Source: Bacillus sp. ZZV12-4809 | GTDB lineage: Bacteria; Bacillota; Bacilli; Bacillales; Cytobacillaceae | Assembly: GCF_009849585.1 (NCBI RefSeq) | Contig: NZ_VCRN01000003.1 | Span: 62,001-126,000 of the forward strand | DNA length: 64,000 nucleotides | Direction: 5' to 3' | Shown: in pieces, positions 45,592-53,912 of the stretch | Layout: every line of letters starts with the position of its first letter | Position numbering within the stretch: the stretch's first letter is position 1 | Position numbers and translations under genes: made by a program | The notes under the pieces: generated by a model | Seen by the model: the letters and a program-made list of their open reading frames with translations, nothing else | Told to the model about the DNA's origin: nothing | Databases searched by the model: none

Positions 45592-46380
45592 ATGCTGACT
45601 ATCAACAATGTAGAAGTGATGTACGATAAGGTCATCCTTGTATTAAAAGGGATGTCGATGGTGGTGCCAAAAGGGAAAATTGTTGCTTTGCTTGGAAGCA
45701 ATGGTGCAGGGAAAACGACTACGCTCAAAGCGATTTCAGGCCTCCTGAAAAGCGAAAACGGTGAAGTCACGGATGGATTTATTGAGCTTTATGGAGAGCG
45801 CATTGATGTAAACGATGCGGAAACAATTGTAAAGAAAGGTATTTTTCAGTGCATGGAAGGAAGACGCGTGTTCAAGCACCTTTCTGTAGAGGATAACCTG
45901 ATTGCAGGTGCGCATACCAGGAAAGACAGGAAGAATATTAAGAGTGATATCCAAAAAGTCTATCATTATTTTCCAAAGCTTGAAATGCTGAAGCACAGGC
46001 AGGCCGGTTACCTGTCAGGAGGCGAACAGCAAATGCTGGCCATCGGAAGAGGTATCATGGCAAAGCCTAAGGTGCTGCTGCTAGATGAACCTTCATTAGG
46101 ACTGGCCCCGCTTTTAGTTAAAGAAATCTTTGGCATTATAAAGAAAATCAATGAAGAAGAGGGAACCACGATCCTGGTAGTGGAGCAGAATGCCAATGTT
46201 GCATTATCGATTGCCGATTATGGATACATCATGGAAAACGGCCGGATTGTGATGGATGGAACGGTGGACCGGCTTCTTTCCAATCAGGATGTACGTGAAT
46301 TTTACCTTGGGATGGGGGATAAGGGACGGAAAAGCTATAAAGATATTAAATCTTATAAAAGAAGAAAGAGGTGGCTGTAA
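45592..46380 (+). CDS. livF: LIV-type ABC transporter ATP-binding protein, LivF-like
   Basis: About 262 residues. ATG 45592 follows GGGAGGGC; the frame is open further upstream without a good site. Walker A is GSNGAGKTT (about residue 36), the signature is LSGGEQQMLAIGR, Walker B is LLLDEPSLGLAP, and the next stretch TILVVEQNANVALSIADYGY is typical of LivF. It has a basic C-terminal tail (KSYKDIKSYKRRKRW) beyond the usual end. The stop overlaps the start of the following ligase gene. Confidence 0.9.
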   Translation: MLTINNVEVMYDKVILVLKGMSMVVPKGKIVALLGSNGAGKTTTLKAISGLLKSENGEVTDGFIELYGERIDVNDAETIVKKGIFQCMEGRRVFKHLSVEDNLIAGAHTRKDRKNIKSDIQKVYHYFPKLEMLKHRQAGYLSGGEQQMLAIGRGIMAKPKVLLLDEPSLGLAPLLVKEIFGIIKKINEEEGTTILVVEQNANVALSIADYGYIMENGRIVMDGTVDRLLSNQDVREFYLGMGDKGRKSYKDIKSYKRRKRWL

Positions 46381-47552
46381 TGGAAAAGCTGAAGGAAGTA
46401 ATTCACCATGCATATGAAAATGCAAGCGGATTTAAAAGGCGGATTGAGGAAGCCGGTATTTCTCCAGGTGACATGCAAACCTTAAAAGACCTGGAAAAAA
46501 TCCCAGTTCTTAAAAAAGACAGATTACCGGAATTGCAATCAGCAGACCAGCCTTTCGGGGGGTTCACAGCTGTAAAGCCATATGAAATGGAACGAATTTT
46601 TATGTCGCCGGGTCCGATTTACGATCCGCAGACGAATGGGAAAGATTTCTGGCGTTTCTCAGAAGCTCTTAAGACAGCGGGCTTTGGGAAGGGGGATATA
46701 GTCCAAAATACATTTTCCTATCATCTTTCACCAGCAGGCTTTATGTTTGACTCCGCCCTTCGTGAATTAGGAGCAACTGTCATTCCTGCCGGAACCGGGA
46801 ATCGGGAGCTGCAGATTCAGGTTATGAAGGATGTCGGAGTGACCGGCTATGTGGGAACACCGAGCTTCTTTATCCTTTTGCTGGATGCCATCGCAGAAAA
46901 AGGATGGGAGACAGGAAAGGATATTGTCGTGAAAAAAGCGTTTTTCACTGCTGAAATGCTGACAGAACAAACGCGTAAAAGGTGTGAAGACAATGGAATT
47001 TCCGTATATGAAGGATATGGGACTGCAGATTGCGGTTGTCTAGCTTTTGAGGACAAATTGGGAACTGGACTGAGAATCACAGATTCTGCGATTGTTCAAA
47101 TCTGTGACCCGCAGACTGGAGTGGAAGTGACAGATGGAGAAGGAGAAGTGGTTGTCACTCTATTTGATAAAAGCTACCCGCTTATCCGCTTTGGCACTGG
47201 CGACCTTTCCCGCTGGGTTAAAGGGTATGAAGGGAAAAGGATTGCGGGAGTGCTGGGGCGTGTGAGTGATGGTGTAAAAGTTAAAGGGATGTTTGTTAGA
47301 GAAAAACAGCTGTCACACTTCTTGAATGAAGCAGGGTATCCGGTTTATCAGGCTGTGGTAACAAATGAGCAGGGACAGGACCAGATTACGATTTTTATAG
47401 AATCTGAAAAAGGTTTAAACCCTGACCTTGCTTCAAAAGTCCAGAATGTGATCAGGGTTAAGCCGATAATTGAATTAACAGTGCCAGGTTCTATTAAAAG
47501 GGATGATAAGAAGCTGGTGGATAAGCGCAACTATGAATTAAAGAGGGTTTAA
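46380..47552 (+). CDS. PaaK-like phenylacetate-CoA ligase family protein
   Basis: 390 residues; ATG 46380 shares a base with the livF stop, with GAGGTGG upstream. The PaaK-type adenylation fold is suggested by FMSPGPIYDPQTNGKDFWRF, VIPAGTGNRELQIQVMKDVG, YEGYGTADCGCLAFE and IRFGTGDLSRWV. It is shorter than E. coli PaaK (about 437). It would be the second acid-activating enzyme of the cluster, probably for an aromatic or related acid. It is the last gene before a terminator. Confidence 0.82.
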   Translation: MEKLKEVIHHAYENASGFKRRIEEAGISPGDMQTLKDLEKIPVLKKDRLPELQSADQPFGGFTAVKPYEMERIFMSPGPIYDPQTNGKDFWRFSEALKTAGFGKGDIVQNTFSYHLSPAGFMFDSALRELGATVIPAGTGNRELQIQVMKDVGVTGYVGTPSFFILLLDAIAEKGWETGKDIVVKKAFFTAEMLTEQTRKRCEDNGISVYEGYGTADCGCLAFEDKLGTGLRITDSAIVQICDPQTGVEVTDGEGEVVVTLFDKSYPLIRFGTGDLSRWVKGYEGKRIAGVLGRVSDGVKVKGMFVREKQLSHFLNEAGYPVYQAVVTNEQGQDQITIFIESEKGLNPDLASKVQNVIRVKPIIELTVPGSIKRDDKKLVDKRNYELKRV

Positions 47553-47554
47553 TT

Positions 47555-47587
47555 AAGGGAGGCTGATTGAATCGCCCTTCTTTTTTT
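47555..47587 (+). terminator. Terminator of the LIV/CoA-ligase cluster
   Basis: AAGGG (47555-47559) pairs with CCCTT (47575-47579), followed by C and a run of T. The stem is short. Confidence 0.6.
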
Positions 47588-47597
47588 GGGAGAATTT

Positions 47598-47728
47598 GCG
47601 ATGGTTAACTTTGATTAATGCCGAAAACGAGGTAGAGGAGGGGGAATGGCAATTAATCAGGAGGATTACTGCCGAAATGAAGTGAAGCAGAGGAAAGTGG
47701 TAGTTAATCAGAAGGAATAACGCCGAAA
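47598..47728. repeat. 51-bp tandem repeat, about 2.5 copies
   Basis: GCCGAAA occurs at 47620, 47671 and 47722, exactly 51 bp apart. Between them the motif TTAATCAG with purine-rich flanks (AGGAGG or GAAGG) is shared. The third copy is partial at its left end. No gene covers it. The period is close to, but the sequence unrelated to, the 52-bp array at 13994. Confidence 0.75.
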
Positions 47729-47730
47729 CA

Positions 47731-47756
47731 AAAAAAGACCCCGAATATAAGGTCTT
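47731..47756 (-). terminator. Terminator of the small minus-strand gene
   Basis: On the minus strand AAGACC (47756-47751) pairs with GGTCTT (47740-47735), followed by a run of T. Confidence 0.75.
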
Positions 47757-47762
47757 AAAATG

Positions 47763-47972
47763 CTATTTTTTCTCACAGCTAACAGGTGACCAAAAGCCAT
47801 CTTTCTTTATCACTACCTCTTCAGCTTTATCAAAGTTATCAAAGCATTTCTCTATAATGAGTCTATTCGCTTGATCGTTTTTATGAATTTGGTTAAATAC
47901 TAATCCGCCAATCGTTAGAATAGCGACACTTCCAACTATTGAGATAATCATATTTGTTTTATTTTTGTTCAA
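47763..47972 (-). CDS. Small single-pass membrane protein, unknown function
   Basis: 69 residues from TTG 47972, with AAGGAG nine bases upstream. A single membrane segment (MIISIVGSVAILTIGGLVF, about residues 8-26) follows a short basic N-terminus, so the rest is probably outside. The C-terminal part includes two cysteines (EKCFDNF and VSCEKK) that could form a disulfide. No family recognised, though it resembles short hypothetical proteins of Bacillaceae. It has its own terminator. Confidence 0.7.
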   Translation of the reverse strand: MNKNKTNMIISIVGSVAILTIGGLVFNQIHKNDQANRLIIEKCFDNFDKAEEVVIKKDGFWSPVSCEKK

Positions 47973-48060
47973 CTATCGCTTCTCCTTTCGTATTTTTTAG
48001 TTGGTTTTCCTGCCAATGGGTATTATCTAAAGCAGCAATCCCCTAAGATAACAGCCTATC

Positions 48061-48675
48061 TCATTTAACAAAAATGGCGCCGTTATCAAGATTCTCACAC
48101 TTCACCACCAGAAACAATCCTTTATAATAGGCAGTCACGTTCGTTATTTTCATGCCTGAATCTTGAATAGCCTGAAGTGTATTCCGGTTCAGGTGGCACC
48201 CGTCGCATATCCGCTTCCATAGAGGATTGAGGGCTTCCTGGGCAAATGCGAGAGCGGGCTGTTCCATTTTTACATGTTCAAAGAATAGTATTTTTGCCTG
48301 TGGCTTGCAGACCCGTCTGATCTCTGCGAGTGCTTTTTCAGGATTTGGAATTGTGCAGAACACCAGTGCGGCAACGGCAGAATCAAATGTATTGTCGGCG
48401 AATTCGAGTTTTTCAGCAGACTGCTGGTGAATTTGAATAGGAACTGCAGCCTCATATTTTCGAGGAAGTGATTTTTCAATCATAGCCTGATTCGGTTCAA
48501 TTGCATCTACCCGGTCTGCATTTTTGTATAAGGGGAAGTTGATGCCTGTACCGGCTCCGATTTCGAGAACACGGCCGGAAGTCATGGTAAGAATCTCGCT
48601 TCTGATTTTCTGAAATTTTCTTTTTTCAAGAGGCTGCATGGCCAGATCATATAGGGATGGGAATAATTTGCTCAA
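48061..48675 (-). CDS. Class I SAM-dependent methyltransferase
   Basis: 204 residues from TTG 48675, with GAGG upstream. SAM-binding motif I is VLEIGAGTGINFPLY (about residues 36-50), the acidic residue of motif II is in VDAIEPN, and motif post-I continues with FDSAVAALVFCTIPNPEKAL and LAEIRRVCKPQAKILFFEHV. The overall type is UbiE/Methyltransf_11 with a C-terminal WKRICDGCHLNRNT stretch. Substrate unknown; lipid or arsenite-type methyltransferases share this look. Confidence 0.85.
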   Translation of the reverse strand: MSKLFPSLYDLAMQPLEKRKFQKIRSEILTMTSGRVLEIGAGTGINFPLYKNADRVDAIEPNQAMIEKSLPRKYEAAVPIQIHQQSAEKLEFADNTFDSAVAALVFCTIPNPEKALAEIRRVCKPQAKILFFEHVKMEQPALAFAQEALNPLWKRICDGCHLNRNTLQAIQDSGMKITNVTAYYKGLFLVVKCENLDNGAIFVK

Positions 48676-48735
48676 AAATCCTCACTTCTCTCTTAATAGC
48701 CGTCTTTTTATTTTACCCTTTTCCCAAAATGAAAC

Positions 48736-48764
48736 AGCCGGCACCTCTATTGGAGGAGCCAGCT
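48736..48764 (-). terminator. Terminator of the DUF169 gene
   Basis: On the minus strand an 11-bp stem (48764-48754 with 48746-48736) with one mismatch and one G-T pair is followed by a T-rich tail. Confidence 0.6.
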
Positions 48765-48769
48765 CTTAT

Positions 48770-49567
48770 TCAGGGAATGCTGTTAAACATCTCGTTAAGC
48801 TTCTCATATGTGTCAGGATATTTTGCCTCATACTGAAGGTAGGCTGGGACAGGGTAGCGCACACCGCCTTTGTGGGTTTGCTTTAATCCCTCTGCAAAAT
48901 CATCCGCCATGGAAAAGGGGATGGTAAAGGCCATTTCGTGATCATGTGTCTGACCGAAGACCCGGTCCCCATAGCATGGCAGAATAACCTGCGGCTTACC
49001 GGATTGAATTGTCTTAATAACAATATCGGCGCAATCTGCCCGGGCTGTAAAAGTGGAAGTAATTTCGCCGCCCGTATGATAGAGTGCACCAGCCACCATT
49101 CGCATGACTTGTGCCGAATTTCCGTAAACAGTAATTACATCCGGTTCAAATGCAGCTCTCCCCAGAGGTGCCATCAGCACGGTCCCGGCTTCCTCTTTTG
49201 TAAACTTAGGTACCGCCGCTTCGGTTAATGCACCTAGATTACACGTTTTTGTATACATCCCATCTGTTAAATTTCCCTCTGAGTAATAATCCAGTTCTTC
49301 TTCAAATCCGAAAGCAATTTTAGCAATGGGGCATGATAAATCCTCTCTGCCCATGGCAACCGCCCAGCCATATCTTCTTGACATCGTCACTCCCTGGCAG
49401 ATGCTGAATGTTTTGCCGAAGTCTTTTGCCGGCCGTTTTACTCTGTCAGGCAATGCCTCCTCCATTTTCATTACTTTAATAGCAAGCGGAAAGGTGTCGG
49501 GACGAACGTATGTATGAATTGCAGTTTCCAGGTCAGATAGCTTTTGGGCGTGAATGGCTTCCTGCAT
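48770..49567 (-). CDS. DUF169 family protein
   Basis: 265 residues from ATG 49567 with AAGGAGG upstream. Family signature stretches: FPLAIKVMK near the N-terminus, CQGVTMSRRYGWAVAMGRED with a Cys (about residues 56-75), LSCPIAKIAFGF, and the C-terminal GDRVFGQTHDHEMAFTIPF. The cysteines are conserved in this family in my recollection and could bind a metal or cluster. The function of DUF169 is not established. It is a single-gene unit. Confidence 0.8.
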   Translation of the reverse strand: MQEAIHAQKLSDLETAIHTYVRPDTFPLAIKVMKMEEALPDRVKRPAKDFGKTFSICQGVTMSRRYGWAVAMGREDLSCPIAKIAFGFEEELDYYSEGNLTDGMYTKTCNLGALTEAAVPKFTKEEAGTVLMAPLGRAAFEPDVITVYGNSAQVMRMVAGALYHTGGEITSTFTARADCADIVIKTIQSGKPQVILPCYGDRVFGQTHDHEMAFTIPFSMADDFAEGLKQTHKGGVRYPVPAYLQYEAKYPDTYEKLNEMFNSIP

Positions 49568-49655
49568 TAATAATCCCTCCTTAAGATATAATATGTATTC
49601 TGCAGATTATATCGATCAACCTGCATAACAGGGCATTTATTTTTGCAAACAGGAA

Positions 49656-49705
49656 TTGACATGAAACCAAAAGGTTTTATATAATCCATATGAAACCAAA
49701 AGGTT
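49656..49705 (+). promoter_or_regulatory. SigA promoter with two ArsR-type operators
   Basis: TTGACA (49656-49661)-N18-TATAAT (49680-49685). ATGAAACCAAAAGGTT occurs twice, at 49661-49676 in the spacer and 49690-49705 just past the -10, 29 bp apart. Each contains the dyad AACC-AAAA-GGTT. The placement predicts repression by the ArsR protein encoded downstream. Confidence 0.75.
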
Positions 49706-49734
49706 GTATTTTATAGACGAAGGAGAATAAGAAA

Positions 49735-50151
49735 ATGGAAACAATTCAGGATATTAAACAAACTGTAATACTCAATGCGCCTATCGAAAAAGTCTGGAAG
49801 AAAGTTTCAACATCAGAAGGAATCGAAGCGTGGTTTATGCCAAATGATTTTAAGGCTGAGGTTGGATATGAGTTCCATATTCAATCTCCTTTTGGCCCGT
49901 CACCTTGTAAGGTGACAGAACTGGATGAGCCAAACAGGCTTTCTTTTCAATGGGATACTGATGGATGGGTTGTATCTTTTATTTTAAAAGATTTAGGCGG
50001 GAAAACTGAATTTACGCTTATACATGGCGGATGGAAACAGCCGGGTGAATTGGTTGAAAAAGCCCAGCAGGATAGTGCGGTTATCCGTGAAAGAATGTCT
50101 CACGGGTGGACTGGAATTCTTGCGGAGCTTGGCAAGGCTGTTGAGGAATAA
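49735..50151 (+). CDS. SRPBCC (AHSA1-like) domain protein
   Basis: 138 residues from ATG 49735 with AAGGAG upstream. The START/Bet v1-like fold is indicated by [25 protein letters not shown] near the N-terminus (read as [14 protein letters not shown] and GIEAWFMP), LSFQWD and the C-terminal helix [17 protein letters not shown]. It probably binds a hydrophobic ligand. Its stop overlaps the ATG of an ArsR regulator, a common SRPBCC/ArsR pairing. Function unknown. Confidence 0.85.
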   Translation: METIQDIKQTVILNAPIEKVWKKVSTSEGIEAWFMPNDFKAEVGYEFHIQSPFGPSPCKVTELDEPNRLSFQWDTDGWVVSFILKDLGGKTEFTLIHGGWKQPGELVEKAQQDSAVIRERMSHGWTGILAELGKAVEE

Positions 50152-50474
50152 TGGGTGCTCCTGCCAGGAAACATGATGTGTTTCAGGCAATCGCCGATCC
50201 TACGAGAAGAGAAGTTTTACGGCTGCTTGCTGAAAAAGAGCGCCCAATCTCAGAGATAAGCGCGCATTTTCCTATAAGCCGTACTGCCATATCAAAACAT
50301 CTTCGTATTCTTTCTGAAGCTGATTTAGTAAAAGGGGAAAAAGCAGGCAGAGAAAGAATTTATCATCTTCAGCCTGAGCCGCTGACTGAATTAAAGGAAT
50401 GGCTCTCCTTTTATGAGCAATTCTGGAGCAATAAGCTGCAAAAACTTAAATATATTGTTGAAGATGAAGATTGA
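50151..50474 (+). CDS. ArsR family transcriptional regulator
   Basis: 107 residues, overlapping the SRPBCC stop (TAATG). Winged helix: FQAIADPTRREVLRLLAE, ISEISAHFPISRTAISKHLRIL and a wing GEKAGRERIYHL. It lacks the CVC metal-binding motif of ArsR itself, so a non-metal ligand is likely; the ligand could be shared with its SRPBCC partner. The two 16-bp repeats in the promoter are the obvious targets, giving negative autoregulation. Confidence 0.88.
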   Translation: MGAPARKHDVFQAIADPTRREVLRLLAEKERPISEISAHFPISRTAISKHLRILSEADLVKGEKAGRERIYHLQPEPLTELKEWLSFYEQFWSNKLQKLKYIVEDED

Positions 50475-50481
50475 TTTCCGG

Positions 50482-50507
50482 AAAAAGAGCTGCCGAAGCT
50501 CTTTTTT
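50482..50507 (+). terminator. Terminator of the SRPBCC/ArsR operon
   Basis: AAAAAGAGC (50482-50490) pairs with GCTCTTTTT (50498-50506). Confidence 0.85.
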
Positions 50508-50591
50508 CTTTTGAATGAAAAAGAGGTCTTTCTTTTTGAAAATATAATATAATATTATTTGTGTTTACTATTTTGTAAAGGAGTCTTGAGG

Positions 50592-51962
50592 ATGTATCAG
50601 ACGTTTTCTTTACAGGAGAAGTTCAGACAAATCACATTCATGCTGCTTCCTATCCTCATCACGCAGCTTGGCATGTTTGCAATGGGATTTTTTAATACAA
50701 TTATGTCAGGACGGTATAATGCTGAGGCCCTTGCCGGAGTAGCGATTGGGACCTCCATTTGGAATCCCGTTTTTACCGGGCTCAGTGGAATATTGATGGC
50801 AGTATCCCCAATCGCAGCTCAAGCAATTGGAGAAAAAAAGAACAAAGAAGTTTTATCTATTGTAAAAAATGGCATCTTATTGGGATTTATCATTGCTTTT
50901 ACAGTCATCCTTCTGGGATCGATATTGCTTGATCCGCTGCTTGAGATAATGAATCTGCCTGCTGGTGTGGAGGAAACGGCTCATGGATATCTAGTGGGTC
51001 TTAGCTTCGGGATCATTCCTTTATTCATATTTAATGTTTTAAGATCATTCATATACGCACTCGGCAAAACGGGAGTTGTCATGGTGATTTTATTCTGTTC
51101 ACTTCCCATCAATCTCTTCCTGAATTATGTCCTGATTTTTGGCCAATGGGGATTTCCTGAATTAGGAGGTGCAGGAGGCGGTTATGCAACTTCTATTACT
51201 TATTGGTTTATCCTTGTCTTGACGGCATTAATTATCAAAACGAAGGCTCCTTTTTCAAGCTATGCCATTTTTAGCGGCATGAAGGGGTTTTCATGGGATA
51301 AATGCAAGGAAATCTTAAAGATTGGTGTACCCATGGGACTGTCAATCTTCTTTGAAACTAGTATGTTTGCCGCGGTGACCATTTTAATCAGTAAATTCAA
51401 TGTCACAACTATTGCTGCATATCAGTCTGCATTAAACATTGTTTCCTTCCTGTATATGATTCCAATTAGTATTTCAATGGCGCAGACCGTGTTAGTCGGG
51501 TTTGAAGTGGGCGCAGGCAGGTATAAGGATGCAAAATCCTACAGCTGGCTGGGCATCTATCTTTCTGTTTTAGTAGCACTGTTCACAGGGATCCTGGTTG
51601 TCATTTTCCGCTATGAGGTTGCGGGCTTTTATTCTACTGATCAGGCGGTTATTGCCCTAACTGCCCATTTTCTGATTTATGCCCTGTTTTTCCAGATTTC
51701 CGATGCCATTCAGGCTACAGCACTAGCAGCATTAAGAGGATATAAAGATGTGAATATTTCTTTTATAATCACACTGGTTTCTTATTGGCTGATCTGCCTG
51801 CCCGCGGGTTATGTACTTGCACACTATACAGACCTTGGTGCAACTGGCTACTGGCTAGGCCTTACACTCGGGCTTCTTGCTGCAGGTGTTTGTCTATCAA
51901 TTAGGCTCATGGTTATCCAGAAGAAAAAATTTAACATGGAAGAAATCAGGGAAGCCGGTTAA
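50592..51962 (+). CDS. MATE family efflux transporter
   Basis: 456 residues. ATG 50592 follows AAAGGAG at a distance of eight bases. Twelve hydrophobic segments arranged as two related halves are visible (FFNTIMSGRYNAEALAGVAIG in the first, VTILISKFNVTTIAAYQSAL in the second; both lie after helix 1 of their bundle). The family exports cationic drugs or metabolites against Na+ or H+. The substrate cannot be told. It is a single-gene unit. Confidence 0.9.
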   Translation: MYQTFSLQEKFRQITFMLLPILITQLGMFAMGFFNTIMSGRYNAEALAGVAIGTSIWNPVFTGLSGILMAVSPIAAQAIGEKKNKEVLSIVKNGILLGFIIAFTVILLGSILLDPLLEIMNLPAGVEETAHGYLVGLSFGIIPLFIFNVLRSFIYALGKTGVVMVILFCSLPINLFLNYVLIFGQWGFPELGGAGGGYATSITYWFILVLTALIIKTKAPFSSYAIFSGMKGFSWDKCKEILKIGVPMGLSIFFETSMFAAVTILISKFNVTTIAAYQSALNIVSFLYMIPISISMAQTVLVGFEVGAGRYKDAKSYSWLGIYLSVLVALFTGILVVIFRYEVAGFYSTDQAVIALTAHFLIYALFFQISDAIQATALAALRGYKDVNISFIITLVSYWLICLPAGYVLAHYTDLGATGYWLGLTLGLLAAGVCLSIRLMVIQKKKFNMEEIREAG

Positions 51963-51964
51963 TG

Positions 51965-52000
51965 CCGTCTATCCGCTAATTGCGGTATGGACGGTTTTTT
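51965..52000 (+). terminator. Terminator of the MATE gene
   Basis: CCGTC (51965-51969) pairs with GACGG (51990-51994), with an inner CCGC/GCGG stem, followed by six T. Confidence 0.75.
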
Positions 52001-52038
52001 ATATTTGGCTGTAAGGCGAGTTCGTCTAAAGTCATTGC

Positions 52039-52077
52039 AAAAAGAACCAGCAATTGAGGCCAATGCTGGTTCTTTTT
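52039..52077. terminator. Bidirectional terminator
   Basis: A perfect 14-bp stem (52039-52052 with 52064-52077) with A/T-rich ends serves both the MATE side and the minus-strand reductase gene. Confidence 0.85.
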
Positions 52078-52091
52078 GCTTGTTAATGTGA

Positions 52092-52721
52092 CTAGCTTTT
52101 AACAATATTTCCTTCTGCTGGTATCGGGTGTGCTTTTAACTTCCGGGCAAAATGAATTAAATTATAAGCCATTATTTTGGCATGCTGTCTGGTGAAGTCA
52201 TTTTCATAGCCTTTTGCTTCAATGAAGGATGGACCGGGGCCAGCCTCACCAACCCAATAGGTGTCAACGTTCGGCGGAATGGTAAATCCCATATGGGAGA
52301 GTGAATATATCACGGAACGTGCAACCTGTTTCGCGCCATCTTCATTGCCAGTCACCACTGCGCCGCCTACCTTGTTGTAATAAATATACTGTCCTTTTTC
52401 ATTCGTCAGACCGCTTCCTCCATACAATCTCTCAATTACTTTAGTGGTAATGCTGCTTTGTTCGCCTAGCCAGATGGGAGAACCAAGAATAAGAATGTCT
52501 GCCTCTTCAACCTTCTTGAAGATATCTGGCCATTCGTCCTCCTGATCCACAGCTTCAGAAGTAATACCGTAGCCAATCCTAAAATCTGCCACTGTAATAA
52601 CCTCTGTTTCCACTTCCGTTTTATCAAAAAATTTAAGAACCTCATCGATAAGTGCTCTGGTATTGGAAGGTTCACTGCTTTTTTTTAGTGTACAGTTTAG
52701 GACTAATGCTTTAATTGACAT
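52092..52721 (-). CDS. Flavodoxin-fold NAD(P)H-dependent reductase
   Basis: 209 residues from ATG 52721; the frame is open further upstream but the family N-terminus MSIKALVLNCTLKKS begins here. FMN-binding positions: LNCTLKKSSEPSNT (about residues 8-21), LGSPIWLGEQSSITTKVIER (about 85) and VVTGNEDG (about 132). These fit the NADPH-dependent FMN reductase group (PF03358-like). It may reduce quinones or azo compounds. It is divergent from the VOC gene; a GGGAG element is upstream. Confidence 0.82.
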   Translation of the reverse strand: MSIKALVLNCTLKKSSEPSNTRALIDEVLKFFDKTEVETEVITVADFRIGYGITSEAVDQEDEWPDIFKKVEEADILILGSPIWLGEQSSITTKVIERLYGGSGLTNEKGQYIYYNKVGGAVVTGNEDGAKQVARSVIYSLSHMGFTIPPNVDTYWVGEAGPGPSFIEAKGYENDFTRQHAKIMAYNLIHFARKLKAHPIPAEGNIVKS

Positions 52722-52853
52722 GTGACATCCAACTCCCTTTACGATATTCACTACACTTAATTCCCTTTGCCGATAATTAAAAACAATGAAAATGAAGGAA
52801 TAGAGAGAAATCCAGCGAAATACATAATTTGGTATAAGAATGGAGGGAAGGAA

Positions 52854-53255
52854 ATGATTTATGAAATGACAGTGCAATTCCGGGTACTGGATATGAAAGA
52901 AGGAGTGTGGTGGTATGAAACATTGCTTAATAAAAAACCTGATTTCATTCCCCATGAAGGATTTGCGGAGTGGGAACTCATTAAAGGGTGCTGGCTTCAG
53001 ATAGCAGTGGGTGCCCCAAGTATAGGAAGCGGTCCAGTCAGACTTGGTGTGCCTGATCTTGAAAAGGAACGTGAAAGACTAATCGCAGAATTAAAACTCA
53101 CTCCATTTGAAATCCACTCAAGAGAAGGAGTCCCTGTTAAGTGGGCTACATTTTCAGATCCTTGGGGAAATAGAATTGGGCTTTTTGAATATATCGATAA
53201 GCATGAAAAGGAAACACAAATAAAAAAAGTAATTGAAAATAAACTGGGGAGTTGA
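52854..53255 (+). CDS. VOC (glyoxalase/bleomycin resistance) family protein
   Basis: 133 residues. ATG 52854 follows GGAGGGAAGG. A single VOC module: strands MTVQFRVLDMKEGVWWYETLL at the start (read as MTVQFRVLD and WWYETLL), then KGCWLQIAVG, SGPVRLGVPDLEKER, and the end FSDPWGNRIGLFEY, which holds the family's DPxGN motif. Metal ligands would be His/Glu; the Glu in LFEY is present, but the N-terminal His is replaced. Function unknown. Confidence 0.8.
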   Translation: MIYEMTVQFRVLDMKEGVWWYETLLNKKPDFIPHEGFAEWELIKGCWLQIAVGAPSIGSGPVRLGVPDLEKERERLIAELKLTPFEIHSREGVPVKWATFSDPWGNRIGLFEYIDKHEKETQIKKVIENKLGS

Positions 53256-53336
53256 CTGCCATGGATCATCATTTTATAGAAAGAGAGGAAGGCTTTACCC
53301 TTCTTTTTTGCCAGAAAGGCCTAGGAATGAGGACAT

Positions 53337-53792
53337 ATGAAGATTCGAAAAATTGGCCATTCAGAGCCCCCTCCAATGCATCTTCTGCTATTGGCCGATC
53401 CTTCAATTGAATTTATTAAGGATTATATAATACGAGGAACTACATATGTCGCAGAATTTAATGAAGCAGCAGTCGGCGTGTATATCCTTCTTGACACAAG
53501 ACCTGGGACCTGTGAGATTGTTAATATTGCTGTCGAGGAAAGATATCAGGGAGGGGGCATTGGCAGAAAACTTATACAGCATGCAATAGAGGCTGCTTCT
53601 CAAAGCGGGATTAAGACCCTTGAGATTGGAACTGGTAATTCCAGTATTGGGCAGCTTGCTCTTTATCAGAAATGCGGCTTTAAAATCACCGGAATCGATA
53701 AAAACTTTTTTGTACGGCATTACAAAGACGATATCCATGAAAATGGAATCCGCTGCCGGGATATGATCAGGCTGTCAATGGATCTGCAGTGA
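53337..53792 (+). CDS. GNAT family acetyltransferase, YvbK-like
   Basis: 151 residues from ATG 53337 with GAGG upstream. Acetyl-CoA binding loop RYQGGGIGRKLIQHAIEAA (about residues 68-86; Q/RxxGxG/A pattern). The C-terminal stretch LEIGTGNSSIGQLALYQKCGFKI and the final HENGIRCRDMIRLS resemble B. subtilis YvbK. The substrate is unknown. An 81-base gap before it carries no gene. Confidence 0.82.
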   Translation: MKIRKIGHSEPPPMHLLLLADPSIEFIKDYIIRGTTYVAEFNEAAVGVYILLDTRPGTCEIVNIAVEERYQGGGIGRKLIQHAIEAASQSGIKTLEIGTGNSSIGQLALYQKCGFKITGIDKNFFVRHYKDDIHENGIRCRDMIRLSMDLQ

Positions 53793-53912
53793 AAGTGCCC
53801 AAAGGGATTAAAATTAGGAGTAAAAGGGGCAGACTAAAAGCTGATTTCATGAAAGTTGTGCTGGCAATGTGTTACGTTTATATTAGATCAATCAGAGAAG
53901 GAGTGTTTGCAT

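Noticed and set aside
48857-49517. Several plus-strand frames opposite the DUF169 gene and elsewhere
   Set aside because: They are antisense shadows of well-supported genes, without ribosome binding sites or family motifs.
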